From an uncultured Bacteroidota bacterium (lineage in GTDB: Bacteria; Bacteroidota; Bacteroidia; Flavobacteriales; Flavobacteriaceae), in the NCBI GenBank assembly GCA_902560045.1, contig CACEKJ010000008.1, positions 1 through 53,625 on the forward strand: 53,625 bases of DNA. The letters run 5' to 3'. Made by a program: the position numbers and the translations under genes. Each line of letters opens with the position of its first letter. Within the stretch, counting starts at the first letter, position 1. A model generated the notes under the pieces. That model was not told the DNA's origin. It did no database searches and worked only from the letters and a program-made list of their open reading frames with translations. Shown here piece after piece: positions 8,870 through 17,613 of the stretch.

Positions 8870-9827
8870 TAATAAGAAAAATAGCAATTAGAATTGAATA
8901 TAAAAATACAGATAATGCAAGTTGTTTTAACAACGGTCTAAATGCATCTGGTTTTTTTGCAAAATGAACCTTAATTAAGTGAAATACAAAAGGGATTAGA
9001 GATAAAATAATCAAAAAATGATTATATGATATTTCAAAATTTTCCTTTAGATTGTCACTTTCATAAGTTGCATAATCATAGATTGAAAATTGATTACCCC
9101 AAATAATGGTTAACGCAAAAGGCAGCACAATTAAAAAAAAATGATAATACTTTGAAAGCTTAAAGCCTATGCGAGTTGGTATTGTTTTCTTGTTCATCTT
9201 TGTATCATTTTCAATATCTCTTATATTATTAAGATTCAGCACTCCCACACAAAGTAATCCTAAAGAAATTGCAATTGGTAATAAATTAAAATCTAGTTTA
9301 AGAGTATATAAAAAAGATGACCCCATTACACTAACTAATCCAAAAAAAATAAAGACAAAAATGTCCCCAAATCCTTTGTATCCGTAGGGTGATTTACCCA
9401 TAGTATATTTAACGGCAGCTACTACAGAAAAAATGGACAGAATTAAAAAAATTAGTAGTAAATAATAATTTGTACCAAAAGAATACTTAATTAAAAAATA
9501 AGAAAGCGAGACAGAAATAAATATGTTAATCAGTATTGCTTTTTTTAATTCTGAGGGTGAAATTTCACCAGAAGCTATTGATCTCTTTGGACCAATCCTA
9601 TTATCATCTGTTCCTAAAATCCCATCGCCATAATCATTTGCAAAATTTGATAAAACTTGATAAGAAATTGCTGTAAGTAATGCTAATATAAATATTACAA
9701 TATCAAATTTTTGTAGAAAAAAAGAGTAAAAGGAGCCTATTATAATTCCTGAAATTGACAAGGGAATGGTTTCGATCCTGGCAGCACTAATCCAGCTTTT
9801 AAATTTCTTTTTTGAGTTAATTTCCAA
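8850..9827 (-). CDS. menA: 1,4-Dihydroxy-2-naphthoate polyprenyltransferase MenA
   Basis: An integral-membrane UbiA-family prenyltransferase of 325 aa that transfers an isoprenoid chain to DHNA to give demethylmenaquinone. The first acidic motif is NDYGDG at residues 64-69 and the second is NIRDIENDTKMNKKT near 203, the two magnesium-diphosphate sites. About eight hydrophobic helices follow the short cytoplasmic N-terminus. It lies between menB and menC, with a 19-bp gap to menB. The position and motifs together make MenA far more likely than another UbiA member. Confidence 0.95.
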   Translation of the reverse strand: MEINSKKKFKSWISAARIETIPLSISGIIIGSFYSFFLQKFDIVIFILALLTAISYQVLSNFANDYGDGILGTDDNRIGPKRSIASGEISPSELKKAILINIFISVSLSYFLIKYSFGTNYYLLLIFLILSIFSVVAAVKYTMGKSPYGYKGFGDIFVFIFFGLVSVMGSSFLYTLKLDFNLLPIAISLGLLCVGVLNLNNIRDIENDTKMNKKTIPTRIGFKLSKYYHFFLIVLPFALTIIWGNQFSIYDYATYESDNLKENFEISYNHFLIILSLIPFVFHLIKVHFAKKPDAFRPLLKQLALSVFLYSILIAIFLINESKFF

Positions 9828-9846
9828 ATAAAATGATTTTATGAGT

Positions 9847-10665
9847 TTAAGGGAATTTTGGGTATTTTTTAAAATTCGGATCTCTTTTTTCGAGAAATGC
9901 TTCTTTTCCCTCCTGAGCTTCTTCGGTTAAATAATATAACAAAGTAGCATCACCTGCCAACTGCATAAGCCCGTGTTGTCCATCAAGCTCAGCATTAAGG
10001 CTTCTCTTAATCATTCTTAGTGCTAAGGGACTTCTTTTTTGCATGATTGAACACCATTCCAATACCGTTTCTTCTAATTTTTCAAAAGGAACTACTTTAT
10101 TAACCATGCCCATTCTTAAGGCTTCATCAGCAGAATATTGTTGACATAGAAACCAAATTTCTCTAGCTTTCTTTTGCCCCACATGTCTTGCCAAATAAGA
10201 AGAGCCAAAACCTCCATCAAAACTACCAACTTTTGGCCCAGTTTGTCCAAATATTGCATTATCGCTTGCAATTGTTAAATCACAAACAACATGTAAAACA
10301 TGTCCACCACCAATCGCATAGCCATTTACCATAGCAATGACAGGTTTTGGTAATTCTCTTATCTTTTTGTGAAGGTCCAGTACATTTAATCTAGGAACAC
10401 CATCATCTCCAATGTAACCTCCGGTACCCTTGACATTTTGATCACCACCACTACAAAAAGCCTTATCTCCAGTTCCTGTAATAACAACTATATCAATGTC
10501 ATTTCTTTCTCTACAAATATCAAATGCATCAAGCATGTCATTATTGGTTTCTGGCCTAAAAGCGTTATAAACCTTTGGTCTGTTAATGGTAACTTTTGCT
10601 ACTCCATTATAAAACTCAAATTTTATATCTGTATATTTTTTTATTTCACTCCAAGATACATTCAT
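9847..10665 (-). CDS. menB: 1,4-Dihydroxy-2-naphthoyl-CoA synthase MenB
   Basis: A crotonase-fold enzyme of 272 aa that closes the second ring of the naphthoquinone. It carries the MenB-specific loop [13 protein letters not shown] near residue 75, the oxyanion segment NGYAIGGGH near 115, and [19 protein letters not shown] near 150, which contains the residues that set MenB apart from other enoyl-CoA hydratases. The C-terminus [14 protein letters not shown] is the usual MenB tail that reaches the neighbouring subunit's active site in the hexamer. It is 17 bp downstream of menD. Confidence 0.97.
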   Translation of the reverse strand: MNVSWSEIKKYTDIKFEFYNGVAKVTINRPKVYNAFRPETNNDMLDAFDICRERNDIDIVVITGTGDKAFCSGGDQNVKGTGGYIGDDGVPRLNVLDLHKKIRELPKPVIAMVNGYAIGGGHVLHVVCDLTIASDNAIFGQTGPKVGSFDGGFGSSYLARHVGQKKAREIWFLCQQYSADEALRMGMVNKVVPFEKLEETVLEWCSIMQKRSPLALRMIKRSLNAELDGQHGLMQLAGDATLLYYLTEEAQEGKEAFLEKRDPNFKKYPKFP

Positions 10666-10682
10666 ATTGATTATGTGTTAAG

Positions 10683-12452
10683 TTATGATTTAGACAAATA
10701 TCTAAAATAATCCTTTAAAATTTTTGCACTTTTTATGCCAGAAGTTTTTATTTCCAAAATCTTTGGTTTTTTAGATTTTCTAAAAAATGTTCTCATTGCA
10801 ATATTAAGTCCAAATTTGGTTGACACCCTATTGTAATTACAGTTAAACATTTTAGAAATATTTCTTGCAGATAAATTATGTTTAGTTTCTATAAATTCAG
10901 AAAAAATATCATTTTCCTTATGACCTGGAAGTATTTTAAATATCCCTCCTCCTTGATTATTTACTATTATTATTCTAAAATCCGGTTTTGTATAATTATT
11001 CCATAAAGCATTCATGTCATAGAAAAAACTCAAATCACCCGTAACAAGTAAAACAGGAGAATTGTTATTTATAGAACTTCCTATTGCAGTTGATGTACTT
11101 CCGTCTATCCCACTAGTTCCTCTGTTGGCAAACATATTGTTTTGATTTCTTAAATCAAATAATTGAAAATATCTTATTGGTGTACTATTAGCAACTTGAA
11201 TATCATATTTTTTCGGAATCCATTCTGATAAAATCTCAAATACTTTTAAATCTGAATAATTTGCAATTTTGGTGAATCTTTCATGTAAGTTTTTTTTACT
11301 CAAATTTTGCCTATTCCATAAAACTGAATAATTTGAATTTTGAGATTTAATATTCATATTTTCAAAGAACTTATCAGGGCTCATACTTAAATGCTCAACA
11401 CCCAAATAAAAAGAATCATTACAAGAATTTTTTCCGATATGGAAATGTTTCTTTGCTTTAAAATTCCTTAAGAATAATTTTATTTTTTTTGAAATAATCA
11501 TTCCACCCATTGTAATAATTACATCCGGTGATAACTCTTCAAAAATCTCAGGTGAATCTTGTTGTAATTCTATTGGTCCAATTATGCGATCAATATTTGA
11601 GATGAAAGACTCATTATGAATATTTGAGGTGTGCTCCTTTAAAATAACCATAGAGTTTAATGAGTTAATTATCTCAATGGATTTATTTGATAAAATATCA
11701 TTTTCTGCGACACCAACTAAAATCAATATTCTTTTTTCTTTTTCAATTTCTTTATAAACCTCTGCTATTTTATTTTCAGAAATTAAAGGCTCCAGTAATT
11801 TTTTTCTGATATTAATTTTTATTGATGGTGAACTAACAAAATCATATAATGGCTCCTCCATGGGTATGTTTAGGTGTACAGGCTTGTTATTATTTATACA
11901 ATTATTAAAGGCCTCTTCGATTATTAATTCATTATCGTTTTGAATTGATTTTTGTTTACTTAAAATTGAAGAAGCGGTTGATTTACCATCGATAATTTCT
12001 TGTTTGTTACTTTTAATAATTTCTTCAGTTGAATGAGTACAATCTTGTTTTAATGATTTTGAGTAGAGTATATTTTTTTCAAAAACATTGTTTTGATTTA
12101 TAGTTTGACCATCACCAATATTTAATTTATAAGCAGGCCTATCAGCAGACAAAATAATTAAAGGAATTTCGCTGTAATAAGCTTCGGCTATTGCAGGATA
12201 ATAATTTAATAAAGCGGATCCTGAAGTGCACAATAAAATTGTTGGTTCCTTTGACCTTTGTGATAAGCCCAAAGCAAAAAAAGCAGCGGATCTTTCATCT
12301 ACTATACTGTAACACTTGAAATTATTATTAGATGCAAATCCTATTGCCAAAGGCACATTTCTAGATCCTGGAGAAATTACAACATTATAAAAGTTGAAAT
12401 TTAAACAGGATAAAATAAGGGATTGAGCGACAGGAATTACGGAGTACTTCAT
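10683..12452 (-). CDS. menD: SEPHCHC synthase MenD
   Basis: A thiamine-diphosphate enzyme that joins 2-oxoglutarate and isochorismate. The N-terminal Pyr domain holds ISPGSRNVPLA near residue 30, the ThDP-activating glutamate in DERSAAFFALG near 55, and CTSGSALLNYYPA near 77. The PP domain has GTSGIDGSTSTAIG and the cofactor-binding GDLSFFYDMNALWNN near residue 470. I placed the start at 12452 (MKYSVIPVAQS), which matches the family N-terminus; an ATG three codons earlier is possible. The sequence between residues 130 and 165 is lysine- and serine-rich and looks like a lineage-specific linker. It lies 27 bp from menF. Confidence 0.94.
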   Translation of the reverse strand: MKYSVIPVAQSLILSCLNFNFYNVVISPGSRNVPLAIGFASNNNFKCYSIVDERSAAFFALGLSQRSKEPTILLCTSGSALLNYYPAIAEAYYSEIPLIILSADRPAYKLNIGDGQTINQNNVFEKNILYSKSLKQDCTHSTEEIIKSNKQEIIDGKSTASSILSKQKSIQNDNELIIEEAFNNCINNNKPVHLNIPMEEPLYDFVSSPSIKINIRKKLLEPLISENKIAEVYKEIEKEKRILILVGVAENDILSNKSIEIINSLNSMVILKEHTSNIHNESFISNIDRIIGPIELQQDSPEIFEELSPDVIITMGGMIISKKIKLFLRNFKAKKHFHIGKNSCNDSFYLGVEHLSMSPDKFFENMNIKSQNSNYSVLWNRQNLSKKNLHERFTKIANYSDLKVFEILSEWIPKKYDIQVANSTPIRYFQLFDLRNQNNMFANRGTSGIDGSTSTAIGSSINNNSPVLLVTGDLSFFYDMNALWNNYTKPDFRIIIVNNQGGGIFKILPGHKENDIFSEFIETKHNLSARNISKMFNCNYNRVSTKFGLNIAMRTFFRKSKKPKILEIKTSGIKSAKILKDYFRYLSKS

Positions 12453-12479
12453 TTCAAACAAATTTACTAAATATATGTC

Positions 12480-13523
12480 TTAAACTTCATGAAATACGTT
12501 AAGCATTATTTGAGATTTATTAATGATTTCATTCCATTCATCGATCGGATTACTATCTTTAGTTATTCCTCCGCCAACGTAAAGGGTTAGATCATTATTA
12601 AGAATTTTAGCACATCTAATATTAACATAAATATCACAATCATAATTATCAATAAAACCAAGATATCCGGTATAATATGATCTGTCATAATCTTCAAAAT
12701 CATTTATATACTTTATTGCTAAATCCTTTGGGGTTCCCGCAACAGCTGGAGTTGGATGAAGCTTATTAATTAAAACTTTGGACTGATGATTTGTTTTGGC
12801 TTTTAGTAATGTTTTCAAGTGGTATAAAGTACCTGCCTTTACGGTTTGTAATACTCCAATTTCTAAATCATTACATGATCCTTTTAAATCTTTAATTATT
12901 TGTTCCTCAACTATTTTTTGCTCTCTAAATTCTTTGTCACTCCATGTCTGGTTAAGATCCTTTTTTGTTGCCGCAAGCGCACATGTTGTTAGGGATCCAT
13001 TTTCTGTGGAGATTAATTTTTCTGGAGATGCCCCTGCCCAAATACCGATGTTAGGGTCATAAAAAAAATAACAAAAAGCATCATGGTTTAACTGAATTAA
13101 CTTTTTAAAATAATCTACATATTTTTTAGAATCTATGCTTAAATTAAAAGTTGATGAGCAAACTACTTTTTCTAAATCTGTAGAATTAATTTGATTGATT
13201 GCATTCTCAATGGATTCAATATGTAATTTTCTTTTTTTTGAAAAATTATCAATTTTAATTTTTGAATTCATTTCAAATCTTCTATTTAAATAAAATTCAG
13301 TTTCTGTTATTTTAGAGGGAGTTAAAATTAATCCTTTAGAGTCATGATTAAAGGGCATAAATAAAAAACCCTTCTCCTTATTTATTTCATTTAAGGATAA
13401 ATAGGAAACGTTTCCCTGCCAGCAAATTATTTTATTATGACTGGGTTTTTTAAAAACGACAAAGGGGTCTTTATTTTTGAGTAAAAAATTGAATTCACTA
13501 AAAAAATTGAATTCAGAAATCAT
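12480..13523 (-). CDS. menF: Isochorismate synthase MenF
   Basis: A chorismate-utilising enzyme of 347 aa, shorter than E. coli MenF because the N-terminal region is reduced. Motifs: GASPEKLIS near residue 163, the TTCALAATKK segment near 182, HPTPAVAGTPK near 255, YTGYLGF near 282, and YVGGGITKDSNP near 320 with the magnesium site. The His-Pro-Thr-Pro-Ala-Val-Ala-Gly block is typical of isochorismate synthases. Because salicylate or siderophore genes are absent and menD follows directly, it is the menaquinone enzyme. It overlaps ubiE by 4 bp. Confidence 0.94.
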   Translation of the reverse strand: MISEFNFFSEFNFLLKNKDPFVVFKKPSHNKIICWQGNVSYLSLNEINKEKGFLFMPFNHDSKGLILTPSKITETEFYLNRRFEMNSKIKIDNFSKKRKLHIESIENAINQINSTDLEKVVCSSTFNLSIDSKKYVDYFKKLIQLNHDAFCYFFYDPNIGIWAGASPEKLISTENGSLTTCALAATKKDLNQTWSDKEFREQKIVEEQIIKDLKGSCNDLEIGVLQTVKAGTLYHLKTLLKAKTNHQSKVLINKLHPTPAVAGTPKDLAIKYINDFEDYDRSYYTGYLGFIDNYDCDIYVNIRCAKILNNDLTLYVGGGITKDSNPIDEWNEIINKSQIMLNVFHEV

Positions 13524-14239
13524 TTTGTTGCAATATAAATTGTGGAAGAACCAAATAATTTAGGATTTATTTGAACCCTTTTAAAACCAACTGATTTTAA
13601 TATTTTTCCGAATGCCTGTCCACACGGAAAAGCTTCAGCAGAATTTAACAAATAGTTGTATGCTGAGATATCCTTAGAAAATAAACGTGCCATTAAAGGA
13701 ATATAAGTCCTGGTAAATATGGAATATAACAATTTCATAATTTTATTTTCTGGGACTGAAGTCTCAAGTATAATAAGTGTGCCTTTTTCATTTAAGACCC
13801 TAAAGCTTTCCTTTAATCCCTTTTGTAAATCTTGAAAATTTCTTACACCAAATCCAATTGTTACTAGGTCAAAGTGATTGTCCTTGAAATTTAAATTTTC
13901 AGCATCTCCAGTTTCTAAACTCACGGATTCACTTAGTTTCATTTTTGATATTTTTTCTCTACCAACATTAAGCATTTTTTCAGAAATGTCTACTCCGGTA
14001 ACTTTACAATCTGGAATACTTCCCAGATTAATTGCAATATCTGCTGTTCCAGTTGCAATATCTAGTCCATTTTTAGGCTTGAGCTTTTTGGCAATATTCA
14101 AAATATTTTTCTTCCATCTCTTATGATTATTAAATGTCATAATCCCATTAAGCAAATCATATTCAAAGGATATTGAGTCGAACATTTTTTCAACTTGATT
14201 TTTTTTTGAGCTTTCGGATTTTTGATTCGGTTTCAACAT
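13520..14239 (-). CDS. ubiE: Demethylmenaquinone methyltransferase UbiE/MenG
   Basis: A class I SAM-dependent methyltransferase of 239 aa that carries out the last step of menaquinone synthesis. The SAM-binding motif I is LDIATGTADIA near residue 61, followed by VTGVDISEKML near 82 and the UbiE signature FDLVTIGFGVRNF near 124. The N-terminal VEKMFDSISFEYDLLNG is also characteristic. It is the first gene of the men operon; a TAAATTTG -7 box lies 17-24 bp upstream of its ATG. Confidence 0.95.
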   Translation of the reverse strand: MLKPNQKSESSKKNQVEKMFDSISFEYDLLNGIMTFNNHKRWKKNILNIAKKLKPKNGLDIATGTADIAINLGSIPDCKVTGVDISEKMLNVGREKISKMKLSESVSLETGDAENLNFKDNHFDLVTIGFGVRNFQDLQKGLKESFRVLNEKGTLIILETSVPENKIMKLLYSIFTRTYIPLMARLFSKDISAYNYLLNSAEAFPCGQAFGKILKSVGFKRVQINPKLFGSSTIYIATK

Positions 14240-14255
14240 GAATATTTTGACTGTG

Positions 14256-14263
14256 CAAATTTA
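14256..14263 (-). promoter_or_regulatory. Putative -7 box of the men operon promoter
   Basis: The minus strand reads TAAATTTG, a match to the Bacteroidota consensus TAnnTTTG, 17 bp upstream of the ubiE start codon. No good TTTG -33 element is visible at the usual 20-bp distance. Confidence 0.5.
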
Positions 14264-14331
14264 ACGATTAATGTAGATTAACTTTAATATTTAATTAACA
14301 ATAATCATGCTTAAAATCAATGATTAGATTA

Positions 14332-14339
14332 TAGATTTG
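14332..14339 (+). promoter_or_regulatory. Putative -7 box upstream of the DUF3575-like gene
   Basis: The sequence TAGATTTG fits TAnnTTTG and ends 15 bp before the ATG at 14355. It points away from the men operon promoter, making this a divergent intergenic region. Confidence 0.45.
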
Positions 14340-14354
14340 TAAAAAAAGCTAGAA

Positions 14355-15005
14355 ATGAGATGTTTTTTATTTCCATTATTTATACTATTATTCACTAAAG
14401 CCTATGGCCAAGATGTTCAGCCAGTAGAAGTAATAAAATCTGATAGACAGGTAACAGAACTGTTAGATGAACTTGGAAGTCACGAAATAAAACTTGATGT
14501 GATTGATTTTTTAACGCAGCCTGCTTTAAATATCGGATATGAAAAAATAAACGATTCATATTCTTCCTATGGAGCAGATGTATTTTTTAATTTTAATGAT
14601 AATAACTCATCCACCTCTTGGTCTGCAAGGTTTTCCTTGAATCCTTTCTACAGATTTTATTTTTTAAATAAAACCGATTTCGGCGGTGAGGGCTATTTTG
14701 CTGAAGTATTTATAAAATTTTCAAATATAGAGTACAATAGAGAAACATACTATAATGATCCAATGCCTAATGAGCCCTATTCAACAACTGAAGAAATAAA
14801 AGTATGGGACATAGCTCCTGGCTTCGGAGTAGGAAGAAAATGGGTAAACAAAAAAGGGTGGACTTTTGAATACATGGTTGGAGTAGGAAGATTCTTATTT
14901 GCTAATAATGGAAACGATGATTGTACAAACTGTGGTTATGAGGTGTACGATAATAGGCCTGAAGCCACATTTAAAGGGGGTATCTCAATCGGTAAAAGAT
15001 TCTAA
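14355..15005 (+). CDS. DUF3575-like outer-membrane protein
   Basis: A 216-aa protein with a Sec signal peptide cleaved after about residue 18 (AYGQ). The mature part has alternating strands and the DUF3575-like stretch VIDFLTQPALNIGYEKI, and ends in KRF, an aromatic C-terminal residue as in outer-membrane beta-barrels. It is divergent from the men operon. Some flavobacteria carry the T9SS gene porT next to ubiE, but this sequence does not look like PorT to me. A small 8-strand barrel is the best structural guess; function unknown. Confidence 0.65.
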   Translation: MRCFLFPLFILLFTKAYGQDVQPVEVIKSDRQVTELLDELGSHEIKLDVIDFLTQPALNIGYEKINDSYSSYGADVFFNFNDNNSSTSWSARFSLNPFYRFYFLNKTDFGGEGYFAEVFIKFSNIEYNRETYYNDPMPNEPYSTTEEIKVWDIAPGFGVGRKWVNKKGWTFEYMVGVGRFLFANNGNDDCTNCGYEVYDNRPEATFKGGISIGKRF

Positions 15006-15022
15006 TTTTTCTTTGTTTAGTA

Positions 15023-15427
15023 TTACTGACAATCAGAACTTAATCTCCAAAGGTGACTGAATTCACCATCCATAAAGAGTTTACCACCATCGCATTCAAA
15101 TGTAACGAGTGTTACTAATTCATTTCCAAAATCTAAATCAACTCTTAAGGTGTCATTTTCAAATATATATGCATCTGTATCAGGAAGTGCATCAGTAGTC
15201 TCTAATGAATTCCAATATGTGTCATCACCAGGACAAGTGATGCAATAATAAGTGTATCTTATGCCATCAACAAACTCATACATTGTATTTGCGTCTGCTC
15301 TATTTTGACTTGGTGACCAAATCCATTTGCCTTCAACTGAATAATACGGTGCTGGCAAATTGGTGTCATCCTCATCACATGATACTAATGTAAAAACAGC
15401 AAATAATATTATATATAAATTTCTCAT
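15023..15427 (-). CDS. Small lipoprotein, lipocalin-like
   Basis: A 134-aa lipoprotein with lipobox LVSC at about residues 14-17. The mature part begins with a GKWIWSP segment and has repeated short strands with two CxxC-like cysteines (ITCPGDD region) and C-terminal FMDGEFSHLWRLSSDC, a pattern of small lipocalin-like Bacteroidota lipoproteins. Its promoter is unusually clear: TTTG, 20 bp, then TATATTTG, with a perfect 14-bp palindrome in the spacer (see 15455-15468). The 5' leader is short. Confidence 0.7.
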   Translation of the reverse strand: MRNLYIILFAVFTLVSCDEDDTNLPAPYYSVEGKWIWSPSQNRADANTMYEFVDGIRYTYYCITCPGDDTYWNSLETTDALPDTDAYIFENDTLRVDLDFGNELVTLVTFECDGGKLFMDGEFSHLWRLSSDCQ

Positions 15428-15440
15428 GACTAATTTTTAA

Positions 15441-15472
15441 CAAATATACAAAAACTATGCATGCATAGCAAA
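15441..15472 (-). promoter_or_regulatory. Promoter with palindromic operator-like site
   Basis: On the minus strand the order is TTTG (15469-15472), a 20-bp spacer, then TATATTTG (15441-15448), an excellent match to the Bacteroidota TTTG/TAnnTTTG promoter. The spacer begins with the perfect palindrome CTATGCATGCATAG (15455-15468). A repressor bound there would block the polymerase. The same core TATGCATGCATA occurs at 23095-23106 upstream of another lipoprotein gene. Confidence 0.6.
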
Positions 15473-15548
15473 TGGTTAAAAAACTAATTTAATAGCTTTT
15501 TTGGTTTTAATTAGGAAATATTAGTTGGGTTAAATGCTATAGAGATAA

Positions 15549-15740
15549 CTATGCAAGTTCTACTTTTGTAGCAGCTTTTCCTTTTCTACCTTCACCTTCT
15601 TCATACTCTACTTTATCACCTTCTTTAATAGTAAGATTACCAAGTGCTGAATAATGAACGAAAAGGTCTTCTCCTGTTTCGTCGTTTGTAATGAATCCAT
15701 AACCTTTAGATTCATTGAAAAATTTTACTGTTCCTTTCAT
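15549..15740 (-). CDS. Cold-shock domain protein (CspA family)
   Basis: A 63-aa single cold-shock domain that binds single-stranded RNA or DNA. Both nucleic-acid motifs are present: GYGFITND (RNP1-like) at residues 13-20 and DLFVHYSAL (RNP2) at 25-33. It covers the whole domain, ending in the usual [20 protein letters not shown] -7 box lies about 20 bp upstream, giving a short leader, so there is no room for the long thermosensing 5' UTR known from E. coli cspA. Confidence 0.95.
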   Translation of the reverse strand: MKGTVKFFNESKGYGFITNDETGEDLFVHYSALGNLTIKEGDKVEYEEGEGRKGKAATKVELA

Positions 15741-15759
15741 TGTAAATTATAAATTTCAG

Positions 15760-15767
15760 CAAATGTA
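15760..15767 (-). promoter_or_regulatory. Putative -7 box of the csp gene
   Basis: The minus strand reads TACATTTG, matching TAnnTTTG, 19 bp upstream of the csp ATG. Confidence 0.45.
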
Positions 15768-15809
15768 ATCTATATTATTAAAGAAAAAGAGTTTTTGACG
15801 CAATAATTT

Positions 15810-16118
15810 TTACTTTTTATAATTATCGTAAAAATATAAAGGCATTGATAAAGAAAATCCAACAAAAAATAGAGAAACAATATATTTTACAAAACACTTT
15901 GTTTTAATTTTTTTTTGTGAATATTGATAAATCAAATAAACCAAGAAAGAGCTTGCTGCAACAGTGATATCCATTGTAATCATTGAAATTGCATGATTGG
16001 AGTAAATTTCAGACCAAAATCCCTCCATTGACCAATTATTTCCTTCTAAAAAATAATACAACTGGTAATATGGTAATACAACTCCTAACACACACAAAAC
16101 AAAAAAAATTTTTTTCAT
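15810..16118 (-). CDS. DUF2834-like membrane protein
   Basis: A 102-aa protein with three predicted membrane helices. The layout fits DUF2834: an N-terminal helix, a FWSEIYSNHAISMITMDIT segment with the conserved Asp at the start of helix 2, a basic loop (QKKIKTKC) and a last helix that reaches PLYFYDN. Function is unknown for the family. It stands alone between the csp gene and the divergent CPXCG gene. Confidence 0.65.
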   Translation of the reverse strand: MKKIFFVLCVLGVVLPYYQLYYFLEGNNWSMEGFWSEIYSNHAISMITMDITVAASSFLVYLIYQYSQKKIKTKCFVKYIVSLFFVGFSLSMPLYFYDNYKK

Positions 16119-16199
16119 AGTCTTCTATTAATTTAATTATGAATTTAATAAATCATACGAATCTTTATCATATCATTGTAATATAAAAATTAAATAATT

Positions 16200-16382
16200 T
16201 TGTTAGAATCTTATTTTGATTGCCCTTACTGCTGGGAAAATCAACTAAAAATGGTTGATTCATCAATAAGCGATCAAAATTTTATTGAGGATTGTGAAGT
16301 GTGTTGCAATCCAATTGATTTTAATATTAAAGTAAATAATAACGAAATAATATTTTTTTCGGTTGATGTGATCGATCAATAG
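16200..16382 (+). CDS. CPXCG-motif cysteine-rich protein
   Basis: A 60-aa protein with two zinc-knuckle pairs: CPYC at residues 8-11 and CEVCC at 32-36, followed by NPIDFN. This is the CPXCG-motif family, small probable zinc-binding proteins of unknown role. No ATG is available; the start is TTG at 16200, and the aligned N-terminus LESYFDCPYCWE fits the family with this start. It is followed 23 bp later by the saccharopine-dehydrogenase-like gene on the same strand. Confidence 0.8.
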   Translation: MLESYFDCPYCWENQLKMVDSSISDQNFIEDCEVCCNPIDFNIKVNNNEIIFFSVDVIDQ

Positions 16383-16405
16383 TATAAATTTATCTAATTA
16401 TCAAT

Positions 16406-17401
16406 ATGGAAAACAACCGAGATTTTGATTTAATAATATGGGGTGCTACTGGTTTTACCGGAGATTTAGTTTGTGAATACATAAACAACAACTATGAATA
16501 CAATGAATTAAAATGGGCAATTGGAGGAAGAAACCAAAACAAACTTTTAAAACTTCAAAAAAAGTTAAAAATTGATGACTCTAGAATTATTATTGCCGAT
16601 AGTTCTGATAAGGAAAGTCTTATAAAAATGGCAAAAAGATCAAAAGTCATATGCACAACTGTTGGCCCCTATGCAAAATATGGAACATATTTAGTAGAAG
16701 CCTGTGTTGAGGCAAAAACAAATTATTGTGATATTACAGGAGAAACTCAGTGGATAAGAAAAATTATTGACAAATATCATTCAACAGCAAAAGAAAAACA
16801 TATTAAAATAGTTAATTCCTGTGGTTTTGACTCGGTCCCATCGGATATGGGTGTTTACTATTCTCAAAAAAAAGTTTTTGAAAAAAAAGGTAAATATGCC
16901 CAAATGATAAATATGAGGGTAGCTGGTGCTAAAGGTGGTATTAGTGGTGGAACATACAATAGCCTCTCCAATGTTTTAGAAGAAGCAAGAGTTGATAAAG
17001 ATGTCCGAAAAACTTTAGCAAACCCTTATGGTCTGAATCCTGAAGGAAAACAATTTGGACCTGATAAGCCTGATCTTAGAAAAGTAATTTTTGACAAAGT
17101 ATCTAACTCCTGGATAGCTCCTTTTGTAATGGCTGGGATTAACACAAAAATTGTTAGGAGAAGTCATGCGTTAATTGATTTCAAATACGGGTCAGACTTT
17201 TCTTACGACGAAGCAACTTTAAGTGGTAAAGGAATTTTGGGTAAACTAAAAGGATATTTTAGTTTGATACCTATTTTTTTAGCAACCAGAAAAAAAGGTA
17301 GTTTGATAAAAAAATGGTTGACTATATTTTACCAAAGTCTGGTGAGGGTCCTTCTGAAAAAACAAGAATTAGCGGATACTATAACCTACGATTTTATTTA
17401 A
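16406..17401 (+). CDS. Saccharopine dehydrogenase-like (trans-acting enoyl reductase type), N-terminal part, frameshifted
   Basis: The first 303 residues are the N-terminal and central parts of a saccharopine dehydrogenase NADP-binding family protein: DLIIWGATGFTGDLV at residues 8-22 is a Rossmann motif, GGRNQNKL follows near 46, and NSCGFDSVPSDMG near 139. At the 7-A run 17308-17314 the frame is lost. The remaining 28 residues (QSLVRVLLKKQE...) do not belong to the family, and the true C-terminus continues in the -1 frame as the next entry. One missing A would explain it, through mutation or sequencing error. The run in frame is A AAA AAA, a canonical slippery heptamer, so real -1 frameshifting is possible. 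Confidence 0.85.
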   Translation: MENNRDFDLIIWGATGFTGDLVCEYINNNYEYNELKWAIGGRNQNKLLKLQKKLKIDDSRIIIADSSDKESLIKMAKRSKVICTTVGPYAKYGTYLVEACVEAKTNYCDITGETQWIRKIIDKYHSTAKEKHIKIVNSCGFDSVPSDMGVYYSQKKVFEKKGKYAQMINMRVAGAKGGISGGTYNSLSNVLEEARVDKDVRKTLANPYGLNPEGKQFGPDKPDLRKVIFDKVSNSWIAPFVMAGINTKIVRRSHALIDFKYGSDFSYDEATLSGKGILGKLKGYFSLIPIFLATRKKGSLIKKWLTIFYQSLVRVLLKKQELADTITYDFI

Positions 17402-17613
17402 CATACCAAAATAAAACACACATCAGTAAAGTTATTGGTGACATGGATCCTGGTTATGGATCAACTTCTAAAATGTTAGCCGAAAGTGCTGTTTGTCTTG
17501 CTTTAGATAAAACACCTGAAACATATGGTATCTTAACTCCATCAGTAGCATTGGGTGACCCACTTTTAAAAAGACTACAAGAAAATGCAGGGCTAACTTT
17601 TATTTTTGATTAA
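17314..17613 (+). CDS. Saccharopine dehydrogenase-like, C-terminal part in the -1 frame
   Basis: These 99 residues are the missing C-terminal part of the preceding protein. The stretch ILPKSGEGPSEKTRISGYY continues naturally from LIKK in the preceding frame, and the end ESAVCLALDKTPETYGILTP plus GDPLLKRLQENAGLTF is the usual family tail. The ATG at 17314 is probably not a genuine start. Read together with 16406 the protein would be about 401 aa, the normal family length. Its stop overlaps that of the convergent DUF5916 gene by 4 bp. Confidence 0.8.
   Translation: MVDYILPKSGEGPSEKTRISGYYNLRFYLTYQNKTHISKVIGDMDPGYGSTSKMLAESAVCLALDKTPETYGILTPSVALGDPLLKRLQENAGLTFIFD

Noticed and set aside
15741-15810. 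Long cold-shock 5' UTR or RNA thermometer upstream of the csp gene
   Set aside because: The -7 box lies only about 20 bp upstream of the start, leaving no room for a structured leader.
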